Notes: a model not told the origin generated them from the sequence alone. A stretch of DNA of 64,000 nucleotides from Lysobacteraceae bacterium NML93-0793 (GCA_002324875.1 NTJG01000006.1:1-64000), one strand, 5' to 3'. Positions 18,383 through 29,201 are shown, counted from the stretch's first letter. Numbers and translations are program-made.

Positions 18383-18682
18383 ATGTCCCGTCCGCTGCTC
18401 GCCTGCGCCCTGATCGCCCTGTCGTCGCCCGCGTTCGCCGGCAGTTTCGCCGGTACCACCGGCGGTGCATCCGCGGCGGGATCGTCGGCCTCCAGCGGCA
18501 GCACGTCGGGCAACGACAAGGTCGTGGTGCAGGCGCGGGAGGATGCCGCGAGTTTCGTCGCCAGCGACGGGCGTATCCGCGGCGTGCAACTCGAAGCCGC
18601 GTTGCGTCATCTGCGCGCCTCGAACGCGGACGCACGCACCGCCAGCGATCTCGAGCTGGCCCAGGCCATTCTCGCCCGCTGA
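18383..18682 (+). CDS. Small secreted DUF2388 protein
   Basis: A 99-residue protein with a signal peptide (LLACALIALSSPAFA). A Gly/Ser/Thr-rich linker (SAAGSSASSGSTSGN) leads into the conserved part DKVVVQAREDAASFVASDG, then RGVQLEAALRHLRA and SDLELAQAILA. This matches the DUF2388 family of small exported proteins in pseudomonads and xanthomonads. Some database entries call it a Holliday-junction protein, which I regard as an annotation error. It lies 124 bases before a DUF4105 gene on the same strand. Its role is unknown; the envelope is the likely location. Confidence 0.75.
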   Translation: MSRPLLACALIALSSPAFAGSFAGTTGGASAAGSSASSGSTSGNDKVVVQAREDAASFVASDGRIRGVQLEAALRHLRASNADARTASDLELAQAILAR

Positions 18683-18806
18683 GCGCAGGCGGCGCGTCCG
18701 GTATCCGGTGGTGCATGGCCGCATCCGAGTCCCCGGGTGGCGTCGTGATGGCGGCGCGTGATCGGCGACCGGGCGTGCCACCGGTGCCGCTGCGCGATCC
18801 GGCCTG

Positions 18807-20672
18807 ATGGCCACAGGCGACCGGCCCCTCTGTCTGCGCCGGATGGTGTGCGCCTTGCTGCTGTGCGCCGTGAGCAGCGGCGTGTCCGCGTCCTGGCACT
18901 GGCAACTCGACGCCCGCGATGCGGCGCAGCTGAACCCGGCACAGCAGGCGGCGGCCGCCGACGTGTTCGACGCCGCGCTCGCCGCGCTTCCGCCGGCGTG
19001 GCGGGATGCCGACCGGCTCGATGTCCGCGTGCAGTGGCGCGACGATCTGCGTGCCGGCGTGCACGGCCACTCGCGTGGCGATCGCGTGCTGCTGCGACGG
19101 GCCCTGCTCGACGACTGGATCGCGGCCGGTCCAGCGGCCGGAATGGCGTCACCGCCGCGTCGCGCCGCGCTTGCCGCCGTGCTGCACGAACTCGCGCACC
19201 GCTACGACCGCTCGCCGCATGGGGGGCTGTCGGCGGATGCGCGCCTGCGCGACCTGGCCGGCTGGCCGGTGCGGCCGCTGCGTTTCGGTCTGCGCGCCAG
19301 CGGCAATGCGATGGCCGATCGCAGTCCCGATGCCTACGAGCGCCATGCGCCTGCCGAATTCGTCGCGGTCAATCTCGAGCACTTCCTGCTCGATCCGGAA
19401 TACGCCTGCCGACGGCCGGCGCTGCACGCGTATTTCGCCGCGCATTTCGCCTGGGCACCGGAGGGCGTGGCCTGCGATCCCGGACTGCCGTTCGTCGAGG
19501 CCGACGCAGTGGACGGCACGGAAGCAGGCGCTTCGCCGCTGCTGCAGCTCGATCCGGCGCGCGTCCATGCGGTCGACTATCTGTTCGCCGAAGGCAATGC
19601 GCGGCCGATGAGCCGCTGGGGCCACAGCATGCTGCGGCTGGTGATCTGCGCGCCGGGCCGCGCGCCCGGGCCGGACTGCCGGTTCGATCTCGCGCACCAT
19701 CGCGTGCTGTCGTTTCGCGCCTTCGTCGACGATGTGCAGATCTCCAGCCTGCGCGGGCTGACCGGGCGCTATCCCTCGCGCCTGTTCGTGCTGCCCCTCG
19801 ACCAGGTGATCGAGGAGTACACGAAGCTCGAACTGCGCGGCCTGCAGTCGATTCCGCTGGATCTGTCGCGTGGCGAGATCGCGGGTCTGCTCGACCACGC
19901 CGCGACGCTGCACTGGAGCTACGACGGCCGCTATTACTTCATCAGCAACAACTGCGCGGTAGAGACCTGGTCGCTGCTGCAGACCGGCGTGCCACGCCTC
20001 GCCGATGCCGGCCTGCGCAGCATCACCCCGACCGGTCTGTTGCGGCGGCTCGTGCGTCGTGGCATCGCGGATGCATCGGTGCTCGATCGCGGCGATGCGG
20101 TGCGGACCGGTGCCTATTTCCCATCCGCCGAGGGCGAGTACCAGGCGCTGTTCGACGGTGCGCGCGGCGCGCAGCCATTGCCGGTCGCGCGGGTGGCCGA
20201 CTGGTTCGCGCTCGGTCCCGCTGCGCGCGCACGCTGGCTCGCGACCGTGCAGCTGCGTGACGGCGCGGCGCTGCTGGTGCTGGAACAGGCTGCGCGCCGT
20301 CGTGACGATCTGGCCCTGCGTGACGTGCTCAAGCGTCAGCTGCGCGACCCGCAGCAGGCGCCGCGGATCGCCCCTGCGCTGGCGACATTGCGCGCGTTGC
20401 AGGCGGCCGGCGACGGCCTCAGCCGGCCGGCGCAGCTGCTGGATGCCGGCTACGGACTGCCGTTCGGCGCGGAGCGCGATGCACTTGCGGACGAGGTCGG
20501 CGCCGGGGCGCGGACAGTGCGCGGGTTGCGCAGCCGGCTCGAAGACGACGCACGTGCGGCCCTGCCGCCCGAGGCGCAGGCGCGGATCACCGCCTCGGAC
20601 CGCAATCTGGAACAGCTCGGCACGCGGCTTCGCGAGCTGCATCACCAGACGGGCGGGCTGCGTCTGGAGTGA
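18807..20672 (+). CDS. Secreted DUF4105-containing protein with HELAH zinc-site-like motif
   Basis: A 621-residue exported protein; the signal sequence is VCALLLCAVSSGVSA. The N-terminal third has AVLHELAHRYDRS (residues about 127-139), a zinc-peptidase-like HExxH variant (HELAH), followed by an acidic DAYERHAPAEFVAVNLEHFLLDPEY. The middle is a DUF4105 domain (RPMSRWGHSMLRLV, YYFISNNCAVETWSLL) with conserved His and Asn-Asn-Cys; this domain resembles permuted papain-like/NlpC-type hydrolases. The C-terminal 150 residues are helical and charged. Start 18807 or 18843 are both possible. A combined protease and amidase-like role in the envelope is a guess. Confidence 0.75.
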   Translation: MATGDRPLCLRRMVCALLLCAVSSGVSASWHWQLDARDAAQLNPAQQAAAADVFDAALAALPPAWRDADRLDVRVQWRDDLRAGVHGHSRGDRVLLRRALLDDWIAAGPAAGMASPPRRAALAAVLHELAHRYDRSPHGGLSADARLRDLAGWPVRPLRFGLRASGNAMADRSPDAYERHAPAEFVAVNLEHFLLDPEYACRRPALHAYFAAHFAWAPEGVACDPGLPFVEADAVDGTEAGASPLLQLDPARVHAVDYLFAEGNARPMSRWGHSMLRLVICAPGRAPGPDCRFDLAHHRVLSFRAFVDDVQISSLRGLTGRYPSRLFVLPLDQVIEEYTKLELRGLQSIPLDLSRGEIAGLLDHAATLHWSYDGRYYFISNNCAVETWSLLQTGVPRLADAGLRSITPTGLLRRLVRRGIADASVLDRGDAVRTGAYFPSAEGEYQALFDGARGAQPLPVARVADWFALGPAARARWLATVQLRDGAALLVLEQAARRRDDLALRDVLKRQLRDPQQAPRIAPALATLRALQAAGDGLSRPAQLLDAGYGLPFGAERDALADEVGAGARTVRGLRSRLEDDARAALPPEAQARITASDRNLEQLGTRLRELHHQTGGLRLE

Positions 20673-20903
20673 TCACGGACCCGCGGACGTGGCGCGTGCG
20701 GCGGGGGCGCCCATCGCCGGCCTCACGTCGGATAGTCGTCGCCCCACTGCGGCGCGAAGCGCGCACTGCAGGCGCGCTTGCGGTGAAGCCGTTCGCGCTC
20801 GACGGCGTGCCTGCAGAGCCGCGCGCGTTCGTCGTCGCAGGCGCGCTCGCACGATCCACCGGGCACGGTGCGAGATCGGGGCGCGCGGCGCCCCGGAACC
20901 GCG

Positions 20904-21470
20904 TCAGTCCGCGCGGCCGCCGAACTCGCCGGTGGTCGTGTTGACCCACACGCGTTCGCCGTTGGTGATGTACTCGGGCACCTGGATCTCGATACCGGTG
21001 TTGAGCACGGCCGGCTTCGGGCGCTTGGTCGCGGTACCGCCCTTGAGTTCCGGCGGCGTGTCGACGACTTCCAGCACCACGCTCTGCGGCAGCTGCAGGC
21101 CGACGGGGGCATCGTCGATCACCTGCACGAAACAGCCGGTCAGGCTGTCGGTGATGTAGCCCGCGCCGTCGCCGACGACGCTCGCGTCCAGCGTGTACTG
21201 GGTGAAGTCCTCGTCGTCCATGAACACGAACGCGTCGCCGTCCTTGTACGAGAAGCTGGCCTGGCGGCGGGCCAGATCGACCTCGCGCAATTCGTCGTCG
21301 CCGTCGAAGCTGGCATCGGTCTTGGTGCCGCCGGGCACGCTGTACATCGTGAAGCGGAAACGCACGTTGCCGCCACGGCCCTGCGGCGAGCTGCGCTCGA
21401 TGTCGCGCACCTGGTACACGCCGTTGTTGTGTTCGACCACGTTTCCTTTCTTGACGTCGTAGGCTTTCAT
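20904..21470 (-). CDS. efpL: Elongation factor P-like protein EfpL (YeiP)
   Basis: A 188-residue EF-P paralogue that binds stalled ribosomes and helps peptide-bond formation at difficult motifs. The N-terminal KOW-like domain begins [20 protein letters not shown]. The loop that replaces the modified Lys of EF-P reads RSSPQGRGG, with Arg32 at the tip, as in the EfpL/YeiP branch, so no EpmA-type or rhamnose modification is expected. The C-terminal OB domains include [17 protein letters not shown] and the terminal Gly-Arg-Ala-Asp. Its ATG overlaps the stop of the upstream protease gene (ATGA), and no clear ribosome-binding site precedes it, so translation is probably coupled. Confidence 0.92.
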   Translation of the reverse strand: MKAYDVKKGNVVEHNNGVYQVRDIERSSPQGRGGNVRFRFTMYSVPGGTKTDASFDGDDELREVDLARRQASFSYKDGDAFVFMDDEDFTQYTLDASVVGDGAGYITDSLTGCFVQVIDDAPVGLQLPQSVVLEVVDTPPELKGGTATKRPKPAVLNTGIEIQVPEYITNGERVWVNTTTGEFGGRAD

Positions 21471-22057
21471 CGCTGTTCGCTGATAGAGGGTGAAGAGGAA
21501 GCCCCGCCGCCACGTGCGCCGGGATTGCGGAGATAGAGCCGCAGGTTGGGGTAGTCGATGATCGCGCCCCCGCGCTCGAGCACGTCGGCGCCGAGCACGC
21601 CGTCGACCGCGGCCTCGCCGCGGCGCACGAAGGCCGCATTGACGTGGTCGAGCGGCATCACGTGCACGGTGAAATCCTCGTCGCGGTAGTCGCCGATGCG
21701 CAGGCGGCTGTCGGGCAGGGCGGCGATCGCCATGCCGGCGCCGCCGGCACCGGTGGCCACGCCGCCCGAGACCGGCGTGCGGCCTTCGTCGAACCGCGAT
21801 TGCGCCGCGCGGTCGAGCACGGTGCGGCCCGCGCCGGTATCCAGGATGAAGATGCCCGGCACACCGTTGAGCTGCATCCGGACGGTCAGATGCGCGTCCC
21901 CGTGCCGCCGCATCGGCACCGCGGCGTAACCGCCGGCTTCGAGCGCCGTGGCCACGCCGGGCGGCACGGCGTTCTGCGCCGCGACGGGCGCACAGGCGAG
22001 TGCGGCCGCCAGCAGTGCGGCGATCCAGCGGGCACGCGATGGCCGGAGGCGCGCCAC
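21467..22057 (-). CDS. Exported retropepsin-like aspartic protease
   Basis: A 196-residue protein starting at GTG 22057, directly after the TAA of the dehydrogenase gene. The signal peptide is [18 protein letters not shown]. The catalytic triad DTG is at residues 73-75 in [13 protein letters not shown], and the second family motif is [17 protein letters not shown]. This matches single-domain bacterial retropepsins that act as dimers in the periplasm. The C-terminal tail is Gly/Ser-rich. The four-base overlap with efpL, and the contact with the dehydrogenase gene on the other side, suggest one transcript of three genes with no obvious shared pathway. Confidence 0.8.
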   Translation of the reverse strand: MARLRPSRARWIAALLAAALACAPVAAQNAVPPGVATALEAGGYAAVPMRRHGDAHLTVRMQLNGVPGIFILDTGAGRTVLDRAAQSRFDEGRTPVSGGVATGAGGAGMAIAALPDSRLRIGDYRDEDFTVHVMPLDHVNAAFVRRGEAAVDGVLGADVLERGGAIIDYPNLRLYLRNPGARGGGASSSPSISEQR

Positions 22058-22828
22058 TTACTTCGGCGCGAGACGCACCGCGCCGTCGAGGCGGATGGTT
22101 TCGCCGTTGAGGTAGCGGTTGCCGAGGATGTAGGCGACGAGATCGGCGAATTCCTCCGGCCGGCCGAGGCGCGACGGGAACGGAATCGAGGCCGACAGCG
22201 ACTGCTGCACCTCGTCGGGCATGCCGTCGACCATCGGCGTCCAGAAGATGCCGGGCGCGATCGTGTTGACGCGGATGCCGAAGCGCGCGAGCTCGCGCGC
22301 CATCGGCAGGGTCATGCCGACCACGCCGCCCTTGGACGCGGAGTACGCGGCCTGGCCGATCTGGCCCTCGTAGGCGGCGACCGACGCGGTGTTGACGATC
22401 ACGCCGCGCTCGCCGTCGTCGCCGGCCTCGTTGCCCTGCATCGCCGCCGCGGCCGCCTTGGCGACGTTGAAGCTGCCGACCAGGTTCACCATCACCGTGC
22501 GGCTGAAGGTCTCGAGCGGCATCGGCGCCTCGCGCCCCAGCACACGGCCGGCGCCGAGGATGCCGGCGCAGTTCACGGCGACGTTGAGGCCGCCCAGAAA
22601 TTCGCGCGCCGCATCGACATTGGCGACCACGCCCGCCTCGTCGGTGACGTCGGTGCGCAGGTAGCGGGCATTCGCCTCGCCGAGCTCAGCCACCGCTTCG
22701 GCGCCCTTGTCGTCGTTGACGTCGAACAGCACGGCCTTGCCGCCGGCCGAGACGATGTGGCGGGCGACGGCGAGGCCGAGGCCGGAAACGCCGCCGGTGA
22801 CGATGGCGCGGACGGAATCGAGGCGCAT
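22058..22828 (-). CDS. Short-chain dehydrogenase, probable 3-hydroxyacyl-CoA dehydrogenase (HSD17B10-like)
   Basis: A 256-residue SDR enzyme. The cofactor motif is [15 protein letters not shown]; Asp in LFDVNDDKG suggests NAD preference; NCAG and the catalytic [10 protein letters not shown] are intact; [10 protein letters not shown] follows. Features such as [25 protein letters not shown] and MPDEVQQSL match the type II 3-hydroxyacyl-CoA dehydrogenase branch used in isoleucine and fatty-acid breakdown. The liu genes lie just upstream on the same strand, beyond a PAS-GGDEF-EAL gene, which supports a role in branched-chain acyl-CoA oxidation. The stop touches the start of the protease gene. Confidence 0.85.
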   Translation of the reverse strand: MRLDSVRAIVTGGVSGLGLAVARHIVSAGGKAVLFDVNDDKGAEAVAELGEANARYLRTDVTDEAGVVANVDAAREFLGGLNVAVNCAGILGAGRVLGREAPMPLETFSRTVMVNLVGSFNVAKAAAAAMQGNEAGDDGERGVIVNTASVAAYEGQIGQAAYSASKGGVVGMTLPMARELARFGIRVNTIAPGIFWTPMVDGMPDEVQQSLSASIPFPSRLGRPEEFADLVAYILGNRYLNGETIRLDGAVRLAPK

Positions 22829-22892
22829 GCGCGGATCCTTGAACGGAAAGCGCGCAGTTTAACCGGCCCGCGGGACGTGCCGCCGCCGCCGT

Positions 22893-25469
22893 TCAGCCGA
22901 AGACGCCGCCCGTATCGCGGACGCGCCGGGCGAACTCGTCGGCCGACATGCCCGGCGCGAACAGGAAACCCTGGCCCACGGGCACGCCGAGGTCGATCAG
23001 GAAGCGGCGCTGCGCCTCCGACTCCACACCTTCGGCCACCAGACCGAGACCGAGGCCCCGCGCGATGCCGGCCACCGCCTGGCACACCGCCACGTCGGAG
23101 CGGTCGCCGGGCACACCGGCCACGAACAGCTGGCTCAGCTTGAGCCCGTGGATCGGCAGCCGGCGCAGATAGTTCAGTGCGCTGTAACCCTCGCCGAAAT
23201 CGTCGATGGTCAGCATCACGCCCATCGCCCGCAGGGTGGCGAAGGTCTCGAGTGTGTCCGGCGCGTCCTCGATCAGCACGCGCTCGGTGAACTCCAGCTC
23301 CAGCGCGCTGCCGGGCAGGTCGAATTCGGCGAGCACCGCGCGCACCTGTGCCGCCAGATCGTCGCCCATCAGCTGGCGGAACGAGACGTTCACCGCCACG
23401 CGCACGATGCCCAGCCCCGCATCGCGCCAGGCCGCCGACTGGCGGCAGGCCTCGCGCATCACCCAGGCCCCGATGCGCACGATATCGCCGGTACTTTCGG
23501 CGTGGTCGATGAAATGGTCGGGCCGCATCTCGTCGAGCTGACGGTTGCGCCAGCGGATCAGCGCCTCGGCCGCGACGATGCGCCCGTGGCGCAGCTCCAC
23601 CTGCGGCTGGTAGACGAGGTGGAACTCGTCGTTGTCGATCGCCCGGCGCAGATGGGTCTCCACCCGCAGCCGGTCCTGCTGGCTCTGCGCCAGCGCGGGT
23701 GTGAAGCGCTGCCAGCCGTTGCGGATCCGGCGCTTGCTCTCGTACATCGCCGCATCGGCGTTCTGGATCAGCGTCTGCGGGCGGTCACCGTCGTCGGGCG
23801 CATGCGCGATGCCGATGCTCGCGGTGATCGAGAACTCCTCGCTGTCGAAGCGGAAGCCGTCGCCGAAGCTGTCGAGGATGGCGTTGGCGACGCGTTCGGC
23901 ATGGCTGGCCGCGGGGCCGGCATCGCAGACCACCAGGAACTCGTCGCCGCCGAAGCGCGCGATGCTGCCAGCCTCGCCGACTGCGCGGCCGATGCGGTGC
24001 GCGGCGGCCACCAGCAGATCGTCGCCGGCGTTGTGGCCCAGTGCATCGTTGACGAACTTGAAGCGGTCGAGATCGATGTAGAGCACCGCAACCGCGCCGG
24101 GCACGCCGTTGCGCATGCGTGCGTCGAGCTCGCCGAGGATCGCGTCGCGGTTGAGCAGGCCGGTCAGCGGATCGGTACGCGCCTGCAGCCGCAGGATTTC
24201 CTCGTCGCGCTTGCTGCGGGCGATGTCCTGCAGCGTGCCGGTCAGCCGCGAGGTCGGGGGGTCACCATGGCGCGGACCGCCGATCGCACGCACCCAGAAT
24301 GCGCTGCCGTCGTGGCGCAGCCCCTGCAGTTCGAGATCGAAACCCGACGCCTCGAGCATCGCGGCGCCCAGTGCATCGCGCAGCCGCGTCTGGTCGCCGG
24401 GCAGCAGCATCGCGACAAGGTCTTCCATCGTGTCCGGTGGCGCATCGGCGTCGAGAATCCGTGCGGCTTCGGCGGTGAGGTGCAGGCGGTCGCTGGTGCA
24501 GTCGAGCTCCCAGCCGCCGATGTGGGCCAGGGCCTGCACGCGGTCGAACATCGCGCTGTCGCGCTTGAGCGTGGTGACGTCGCTGAACAGCGACAGCACC
24601 TGATGCGGTCGATCGCCGCCGGCGGGGTACTGCGGCACGGCGTTCACCGTCAGCCAGTACAGCTGGCGCCGGCCGCGGTGATAGAGGCCCATCAGCGTGC
24701 TCTCGACGATGCAGCCCTCGCGCAGCGCGCGCACCGGGGGCAGCGCGTCCCAGGGCATTTCGCTGCCGTCGGGCGCGAGCGGGATCCAGTCGCCGAGGTT
24801 CGCGGTATCGCCGAGCGAGGTGCCCTGGCGGATGCCCAGCAGGCGCAGCGCCGCCGGATTGCCGTAAACGAAGCGTCCGGCGGTGTCGTGGATCGCGATG
24901 CCGCGGTCCATCACGTCCATCAGCTCGCGGTAGCGCACCTCGGCTTCGCGGCGTTCGCTCAGGTCGCGGGCCACGGCCACGAGGCAGGGCCGGCCTTCGT
25001 GCTCGAAGCCGGCGGAGTGCACCTCGACCGGAAAGCGCGACCCGTCGCCGCGCATGTTGGTCACTTCGATCACGTAGGTGCGACCGCGATGCACCGCGTC
25101 CCAGACCGGCGCCAGGTGGTCGCGCGGCAGGTCCGGGTTCAGCACCTCGATGGGCTGGCCGACGATCGCCTCGCGCGGGCGCCGGTAGGCCAGCAGCCCG
25201 GCGCGATTGAGGTCGAGCACGATGCCCTGGGCATCGAGGATGCTCACCGGGTCGGGCACGGCGTCGAACAGGGCGTGGTAGCGCAGGTGCGCCGCTTCCG
25301 CCTCTGAGCGGGCGGCGAGCAGCGCCTCGCGTGCGCGCTTCAGCAGGGCGCGCGTGGAGGCGGGCAGGGTGGGGTCGTCGGCGGCCGCGGCCAGCGCGTC
25401 GGGCAATGGCGGAACGTCGTCCGGATGATCCGGCAGCGTGGCGTCCTCCATGCCTGTCGCCTGTTTCAT
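22893..25469 (-). CDS. PAS-GGDEF-EAL cyclic-di-GMP signalling protein
   Basis: An 858-residue soluble protein. After a charged helix come a PAS domain ([18 protein letters not shown]), a second PAS ([17 protein letters not shown]), a third PAS-like unit (HIGGWELD), then GGDEF ([28 protein letters not shown], intact) and EAL ([45 protein letters not shown]). In the EAL domain the usual LKIDxxF reads LKLSQLF: the catalytic Lys stays and the Asp is Ser. No RxxD inhibitory site is seen. The ATG at 25469 overlaps the liuE stop (ATGA), so the much longer open frame is rejected. It is thus translated from the leucine-catabolism transcript. Confidence 0.87.
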   Translation of the reverse strand: MKQATGMEDATLPDHPDDVPPLPDALAAAADDPTLPASTRALLKRAREALLAARSEAEAAHLRYHALFDAVPDPVSILDAQGIVLDLNRAGLLAYRRPREAIVGQPIEVLNPDLPRDHLAPVWDAVHRGRTYVIEVTNMRGDGSRFPVEVHSAGFEHEGRPCLVAVARDLSERREAEVRYRELMDVMDRGIAIHDTAGRFVYGNPAALRLLGIRQGTSLGDTANLGDWIPLAPDGSEMPWDALPPVRALREGCIVESTLMGLYHRGRRQLYWLTVNAVPQYPAGGDRPHQVLSLFSDVTTLKRDSAMFDRVQALAHIGGWELDCTSDRLHLTAEAARILDADAPPDTMEDLVAMLLPGDQTRLRDALGAAMLEASGFDLELQGLRHDGSAFWVRAIGGPRHGDPPTSRLTGTLQDIARSKRDEEILRLQARTDPLTGLLNRDAILGELDARMRNGVPGAVAVLYIDLDRFKFVNDALGHNAGDDLLVAAAHRIGRAVGEAGSIARFGGDEFLVVCDAGPAASHAERVANAILDSFGDGFRFDSEEFSITASIGIAHAPDDGDRPQTLIQNADAAMYESKRRIRNGWQRFTPALAQSQQDRLRVETHLRRAIDNDEFHLVYQPQVELRHGRIVAAEALIRWRNRQLDEMRPDHFIDHAESTGDIVRIGAWVMREACRQSAAWRDAGLGIVRVAVNVSFRQLMGDDLAAQVRAVLAEFDLPGSALELEFTERVLIEDAPDTLETFATLRAMGVMLTIDDFGEGYSALNYLRRLPIHGLKLSQLFVAGVPGDRSDVAVCQAVAGIARGLGLGLVAEGVESEAQRRFLIDLGVPVGQGFLFAPGMSADEFARRVRDTGGVFG

Positions 25470-26371
25470 TCCCGTGCGGCCAACGCCTCTCCGACCTTGC
25501 TGTGGGTGGTGCGTCCCAGGCGCGCGGCGAGCCAGCGGCCGGTCTCGGCGAGCAGATCGAGGTCCACCCCGGTGTGCACGCCCATGCCCTGCAGCATATA
25601 CACCACGTCCTCGGTGGCGACGTTGCCGCTGGCGCCCTTGGCATAGGGACAGCCGCCGGCGCCGGAGACCGAGGCATCGACCACCGCCACGCCGTCTTCC
25701 AGGCAGGCGAGCAGATTGGCCAGCGCCTGGCCGTAGGTGTCGTGGAAGTGCACGGCGAGTGCGGCCAGCGGCACTTCGGACGCGACCGCGCGCAGCATCG
25801 CGCGCGCCTTGCCGGGCGTGCCCACGCCGATGGTGTCCCCGAGCGAGATCTCGTAGCAGCCCATGTCGTGGAGGGAACGCGCAACCCGGACGACATCGGC
25901 CAGCGGCACGGCGCCCTGGTAGGGGCAGCCGAGCACGGTGGACACGTAACCGCGCACGCGCACGCCATCGGCCCGCGCGCGCGCCAGCACCGGCGCGAAA
26001 CGCTGCAGCGATTCGTCGATGCCGGCGTTGATGTTCGTGCGGTTGAAGGCCTCCGACGCCGCAGTGAACACCGCGATCTCCTCGACGCCGACCGCGCGCG
26101 CGCGATCGAAGCCGGTCTCGTTGGGCACCAGCACCGGATACGCGATGCCGGGCCGTCGGGCGATACCGGCATAGACCTCGGCCGCATCGGCCAGCTGCGG
26201 TACCCATTTCGGGCTGACGAAGCTGGTGGCCTCGATCGTGCGCAGGCCGGTCGCCGAGAGCCGGTCGATCAGTTCGATCTTGGTCGCGGCCGGGACGATC
26301 GCCGATTCGTTCTGCAGCCCGTCTCGCGGGCCGACTTCGACGATGCGCACGTCCGCCGGCAGCGCACTCAC
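25466..26371 (-). CDS. liuE: Hydroxymethylglutaryl-CoA lyase
   Basis: A 301-residue TIM-barrel lyase that splits HMG-CoA into acetyl-CoA and acetoacetate, the last step of leucine breakdown. [12 protein letters not shown] at the N-terminus, [16 protein letters not shown], the metal-binding [12 protein letters not shown] and the active-site Cys in [22 protein letters not shown] are all present. It overlaps the end of liuD upstream and the start of the GGDEF-EAL gene downstream by four bases each, giving a tightly coupled chain of three genes. Confidence 0.95.
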   Translation of the reverse strand: MSALPADVRIVEVGPRDGLQNESAIVPAATKIELIDRLSATGLRTIEATSFVSPKWVPQLADAAEVYAGIARRPGIAYPVLVPNETGFDRARAVGVEEIAVFTAASEAFNRTNINAGIDESLQRFAPVLARARADGVRVRGYVSTVLGCPYQGAVPLADVVRVARSLHDMGCYEISLGDTIGVGTPGKARAMLRAVASEVPLAALAVHFHDTYGQALANLLACLEDGVAVVDASVSGAGGCPYAKGASGNVATEDVVYMLQGMGVHTGVDLDLLAETGRWLAARLGRTTHSKVGEALAARE

Positions 26372-28347
26372 TCCAGCACCGCCAGCGTGGCGTCCGCCTC
26401 GACGAACTCGCCGACCGTGGCGCGCAGTTCGGCCACGCTGCCGTCGCGCGGGGCCTTGAGCGCGAGCTCCATCTTCATCGCCTCCATCACCAGCAGCTCC
26501 TGGCCGGCGCTGACGGTGTCGCCGGCCTGCACGCGCACGGCGACCACGCGGCCGGGCATCGGCGCGCGCACGCGGTCGTCGGTGGCGGCATCACCGGCGC
26601 CGGTGCGTGGATCACCGGTGAGGCGGCGCAGTTCGAGGCGTGCCTCGCCGTCGTGCACGCGCACCGCGTCGTCGACGATCGAGACCGCGAACCGCCGGCC
26701 GCGCCCGTCCATGCGCGCCGAGAGGAATCCGCCCTCCAGGCGTGCGCCGCGGACCTCGACGCGGCTGCCATCGAGGACGACGTCGTAATGCCCCGCGCGG
26801 CCGGTGACGGCGAGTGTCAGCGCTTGACCGCGATGCTCGAAGACCACGCGCTGCGCGGCCGGTACGCCGAGGCGCCAGCCGTCGGTCTGCGCCCAGGGCG
26901 AGGTGTCGTCCGGCGCGGCGGATGCCGGGTGCAGCAGCGTGGCGACGGCGGCTGCCGTCAGCAGCGCCGGCTCGGGCGCAGGCGCGGCATCGCCGGCGAT
27001 GAACTCGTCCAGATGCCGGTCGAGGTAGCCGGTGTCGATCGTCGCCTCGACGATCGCCGGATGCCGCACGAGGCGTTCGAGAAAGGCGATGTTGGATTTC
27101 GGCCCGTCGATCGCGCACTGCGCCAGCGCCTCGCGCAGCCGCGCGAGCGCGCGCGGGCGATCGCTGTCGTGGACGATCAGTTTGGCGATCATCGGGTCGT
27201 AGAAGATCGTCACCGTGTCGCCTTCGACCACGCCCGAGTCGATCCGCACGTGCGCCGAGGGCGCCGGCAGCCGCAGCGTGCGCAGCGTGCCGGAGCCGGG
27301 CAGGAAGCCGGCATCCGGATCCTCGGCGTAGAGGCGCACCTCGATCGCGTGGCCCTGGCGCGTCACCGCGTCCTGTGCCAGCGGCAGCGCGTCGCCGGCG
27401 GCGATGCGCAGCTGCCATTCCACCAGGTCCAGCCCGGTGACCAGCTCGGTGACCGGGTGCTCCACCTGCAACCGGGTGTTGATCTCCATGAAATAGAACT
27501 CGCCCGACGGCGCGACGATGAACTCCACCGTGCCGGCGTTGGCGTAATCGATCGCGCGCGCGGCCTGCACCGCGGCCGCGCCCATCGCCGCGCGCAGTTC
27601 CGGCGTGAGGAACGGGGAGGGCGCTTCCTCGAACACCTTCTGGTAGCGCCGCTGCGCGGAGCACTCGCGTTCGCCCAGATGGATCGCGCCGCCGTGGTGA
27701 TCACCGAAGATCTGGATCTCGATGTGCCGCGGTGATTCGATGTAGCGCTCGAGCAGCACCCGGTCGCGGCCGAAGGCGCTCTTCGCCTCGCGCTGGCAGC
27801 TCTCGAGGTTGGGAATGAAGTCCTCGAGCGCGCGCACGATGCGCATGCCCTTGCCGCCTCCGCCGTGCGCGGCCTTGATCATCAGCGGAAGGCCGATCCG
27901 CGCCGCCTCGCGCGCCAGCGTGGCCTGGCTCTGGTCCTCGCCGGTGTAGCCGGGCACCACCGGCACGCCGGCGGCGTGCATCAGGTCCTTGGCGCCGGCC
28001 TTGCTGCCCATCTTGCGCATCGACGCGGCCGACGGCCCGATGAAGCGCAGGCCGGCGGCTTCGACGGCATCGGCGAAGTCGGCGTTCTCGCTGAGGAAGC
28101 CATAGCCCGGATGGATCGCCTCGGCGCCGCTGGCGCGCGCGACCTCGAGGATCGCGTCGCCGCGCAGGTAGGAGTCCTGCGGCCGCGGCCCGCCGATCGG
28201 CCAGGCCTCGTCGGCCTGGCGCACGTGCTGGGCGTCGGCGTCGGCCTCGGAATACACCGCGATCGTGCGGATACCGAGCCGTCGGCAGGTACGGATGACG
28301 CGGCAGGCGATTTCGCCGCGGTTGGCGATCAGGACACTGGAGAACAT
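26368..28347 (-). CDS. liuD: Methylcrotonoyl-CoA carboxylase biotin-containing subunit
   Basis: A 659-residue protein with a biotin carboxylase domain ([22 protein letters not shown] at the start; ATP-grasp loop [18 protein letters not shown]-type [14 protein letters not shown]) and a C-terminal biotinyl domain with [14 protein letters not shown], where the Lys is biotinylated. It carboxylates 3-methylcrotonyl-CoA together with LiuB. ATG 28347 (MFSSVLI) is the family start; 28 upstream codons are rejected. Acetyl- or propionyl-CoA carboxylase subunits look similar, but liuC and liuE next door settle the role. The biotinyl domain gene end overlaps liuE. Confidence 0.93.
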   Translation of the reverse strand: MFSSVLIANRGEIACRVIRTCRRLGIRTIAVYSEADADAQHVRQADEAWPIGGPRPQDSYLRGDAILEVARASGAEAIHPGYGFLSENADFADAVEAAGLRFIGPSAASMRKMGSKAGAKDLMHAAGVPVVPGYTGEDQSQATLAREAARIGLPLMIKAAHGGGGKGMRIVRALEDFIPNLESCQREAKSAFGRDRVLLERYIESPRHIEIQIFGDHHGGAIHLGERECSAQRRYQKVFEEAPSPFLTPELRAAMGAAAVQAARAIDYANAGTVEFIVAPSGEFYFMEINTRLQVEHPVTELVTGLDLVEWQLRIAAGDALPLAQDAVTRQGHAIEVRLYAEDPDAGFLPGSGTLRTLRLPAPSAHVRIDSGVVEGDTVTIFYDPMIAKLIVHDSDRPRALARLREALAQCAIDGPKSNIAFLERLVRHPAIVEATIDTGYLDRHLDEFIAGDAAPAPEPALLTAAAVATLLHPASAAPDDTSPWAQTDGWRLGVPAAQRVVFEHRGQALTLAVTGRAGHYDVVLDGSRVEVRGARLEGGFLSARMDGRGRRFAVSIVDDAVRVHDGEARLELRRLTGDPRTGAGDAATDDRVRAPMPGRVVAVRVQAGDTVSAGQELLVMEAMKMELALKAPRDGSVAELRATVGEFVEADATLAVLE

Positions 28348-28415
28348 CGGGACATCCGGTACGGGGCGCGCGCTGCGCGGGCGCCGGGCAAAGGGGAATG
28401 GATCAGCCGCTGCGG

Positions 28416-29201
28416 TCAGTGCGCGGTCCACGCGGGCGGGCGCTTGTCGAGGAAGGCGCCGAGGCCCTCCTGGCCCTCGGGCGAGACCCGCAGGGCCGCG
28501 ATCAGCGCGGCGTTGTCCTGGTCGAGCCGGTCTCGGTCGGCCGTGCTGACGACCGCGTGGACCAGACGCTTGGCCCCGGCCGCCGCCACGGGCCCGGCCT
28601 TGCGCAGCAGCGCGATCTGCCGGTCGATTTCCGCATCGAGCTGCGCGGCGTCGACCACCGCGTGCAGCAGGCCGATCCGCAGGGCCTCCGCAGCATCGAA
28701 GACCTCGGCGGTCGCGAACCAGCGCCGCGCCTGACGCGGGCCGATCGCGGCGATGACGTACGGCGAGATCACCGCAGGCAGCAGGCCGAGCCGGCTTTCG
28801 GTCAGGCCGAAGGTCGCTTCCGGCACGCCGATCGCGATGTCGCAGCAGGCGACCAGCCCCACGCCACCGCCGAAGGCTGCGCCGTGCACGCGGGCGATGG
28901 TCGGCTTGGGCAGTTCGTCCAGCGTGCGCATCAGGCGGGCGAGGGCGAGGGCGTCGTCGCGGTTGGCCGCCTCGCTGGCCGCGGCCATGCCGCGCATCCA
29001 GTTGAGATCGGCGCCGGCGGAGAACGAGCGGCCACTGCCTTCGAGCACGACCACGCGGACGTCCGGATCGCGCCCGAGCGCATCGAGCGCGGTCGTGAGC
29101 TGCGCAATCAGGTCGGCGTCGAAGGCGTTGTGCAGCGCGGGCCGATCGAGGCGCAGGCGGGCGACCGCATCGCGGCGGTCGAGGATGAAGGCATCGGGCA
29201 T
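28416..29201 (-). CDS. liuC: Methylglutaconyl-CoA hydratase (enoyl-CoA hydratase family)
   Basis: A 261-residue crotonase-fold enzyme expected to hydrate 3-methylglutaconyl-CoA to HMG-CoA. LRLDRPALHNAFDADLIAQL, the oxyanion-hole segment GRSFSAGADLNWM and the catalytic region VHGAAFGGGVGLVACCDIAI with PEATFGLTESRLGLLPAVISPYV fit the family. ATG 29201 (MPDAFILDRRDA) is used; the open frame runs on to 29585 through feoA on the other strand and is rejected. It is the first gene of the liuC-liuD-liuE-GGDEF/EAL group. 68 bases separate it from liuD. The gene order supports the specific role over a general enoyl-CoA hydratase. Confidence 0.9.
   Translation of the reverse strand: MPDAFILDRRDAVARLRLDRPALHNAFDADLIAQLTTALDALGRDPDVRVVVLEGSGRSFSAGADLNWMRGMAAASEAANRDDALALARLMRTLDELPKPTIARVHGAAFGGGVGLVACCDIAIGVPEATFGLTESRLGLLPAVISPYVIAAIGPRQARRWFATAEVFDAAEALRIGLLHAVVDAAQLDAEIDRQIALLRKAGPVAAAGAKRLVHAVVSTADRDRLDQDNAALIAALRVSPEGQEGLGAFLDKRPPAWTAH

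Noticed and set aside
18383..18682. Holliday-junction helicase label for the DUF2388 protein
   Set aside because: The protein is 99 residues with a signal peptide and no nucleotide-binding motif.
25470..26207. N-terminal 246-codon extension of the PAS-GGDEF-EAL protein
   Set aside because: It overlaps liuE completely and is Arg/Gly-rich; the ATGA overlap at 25469 gives a far better start.
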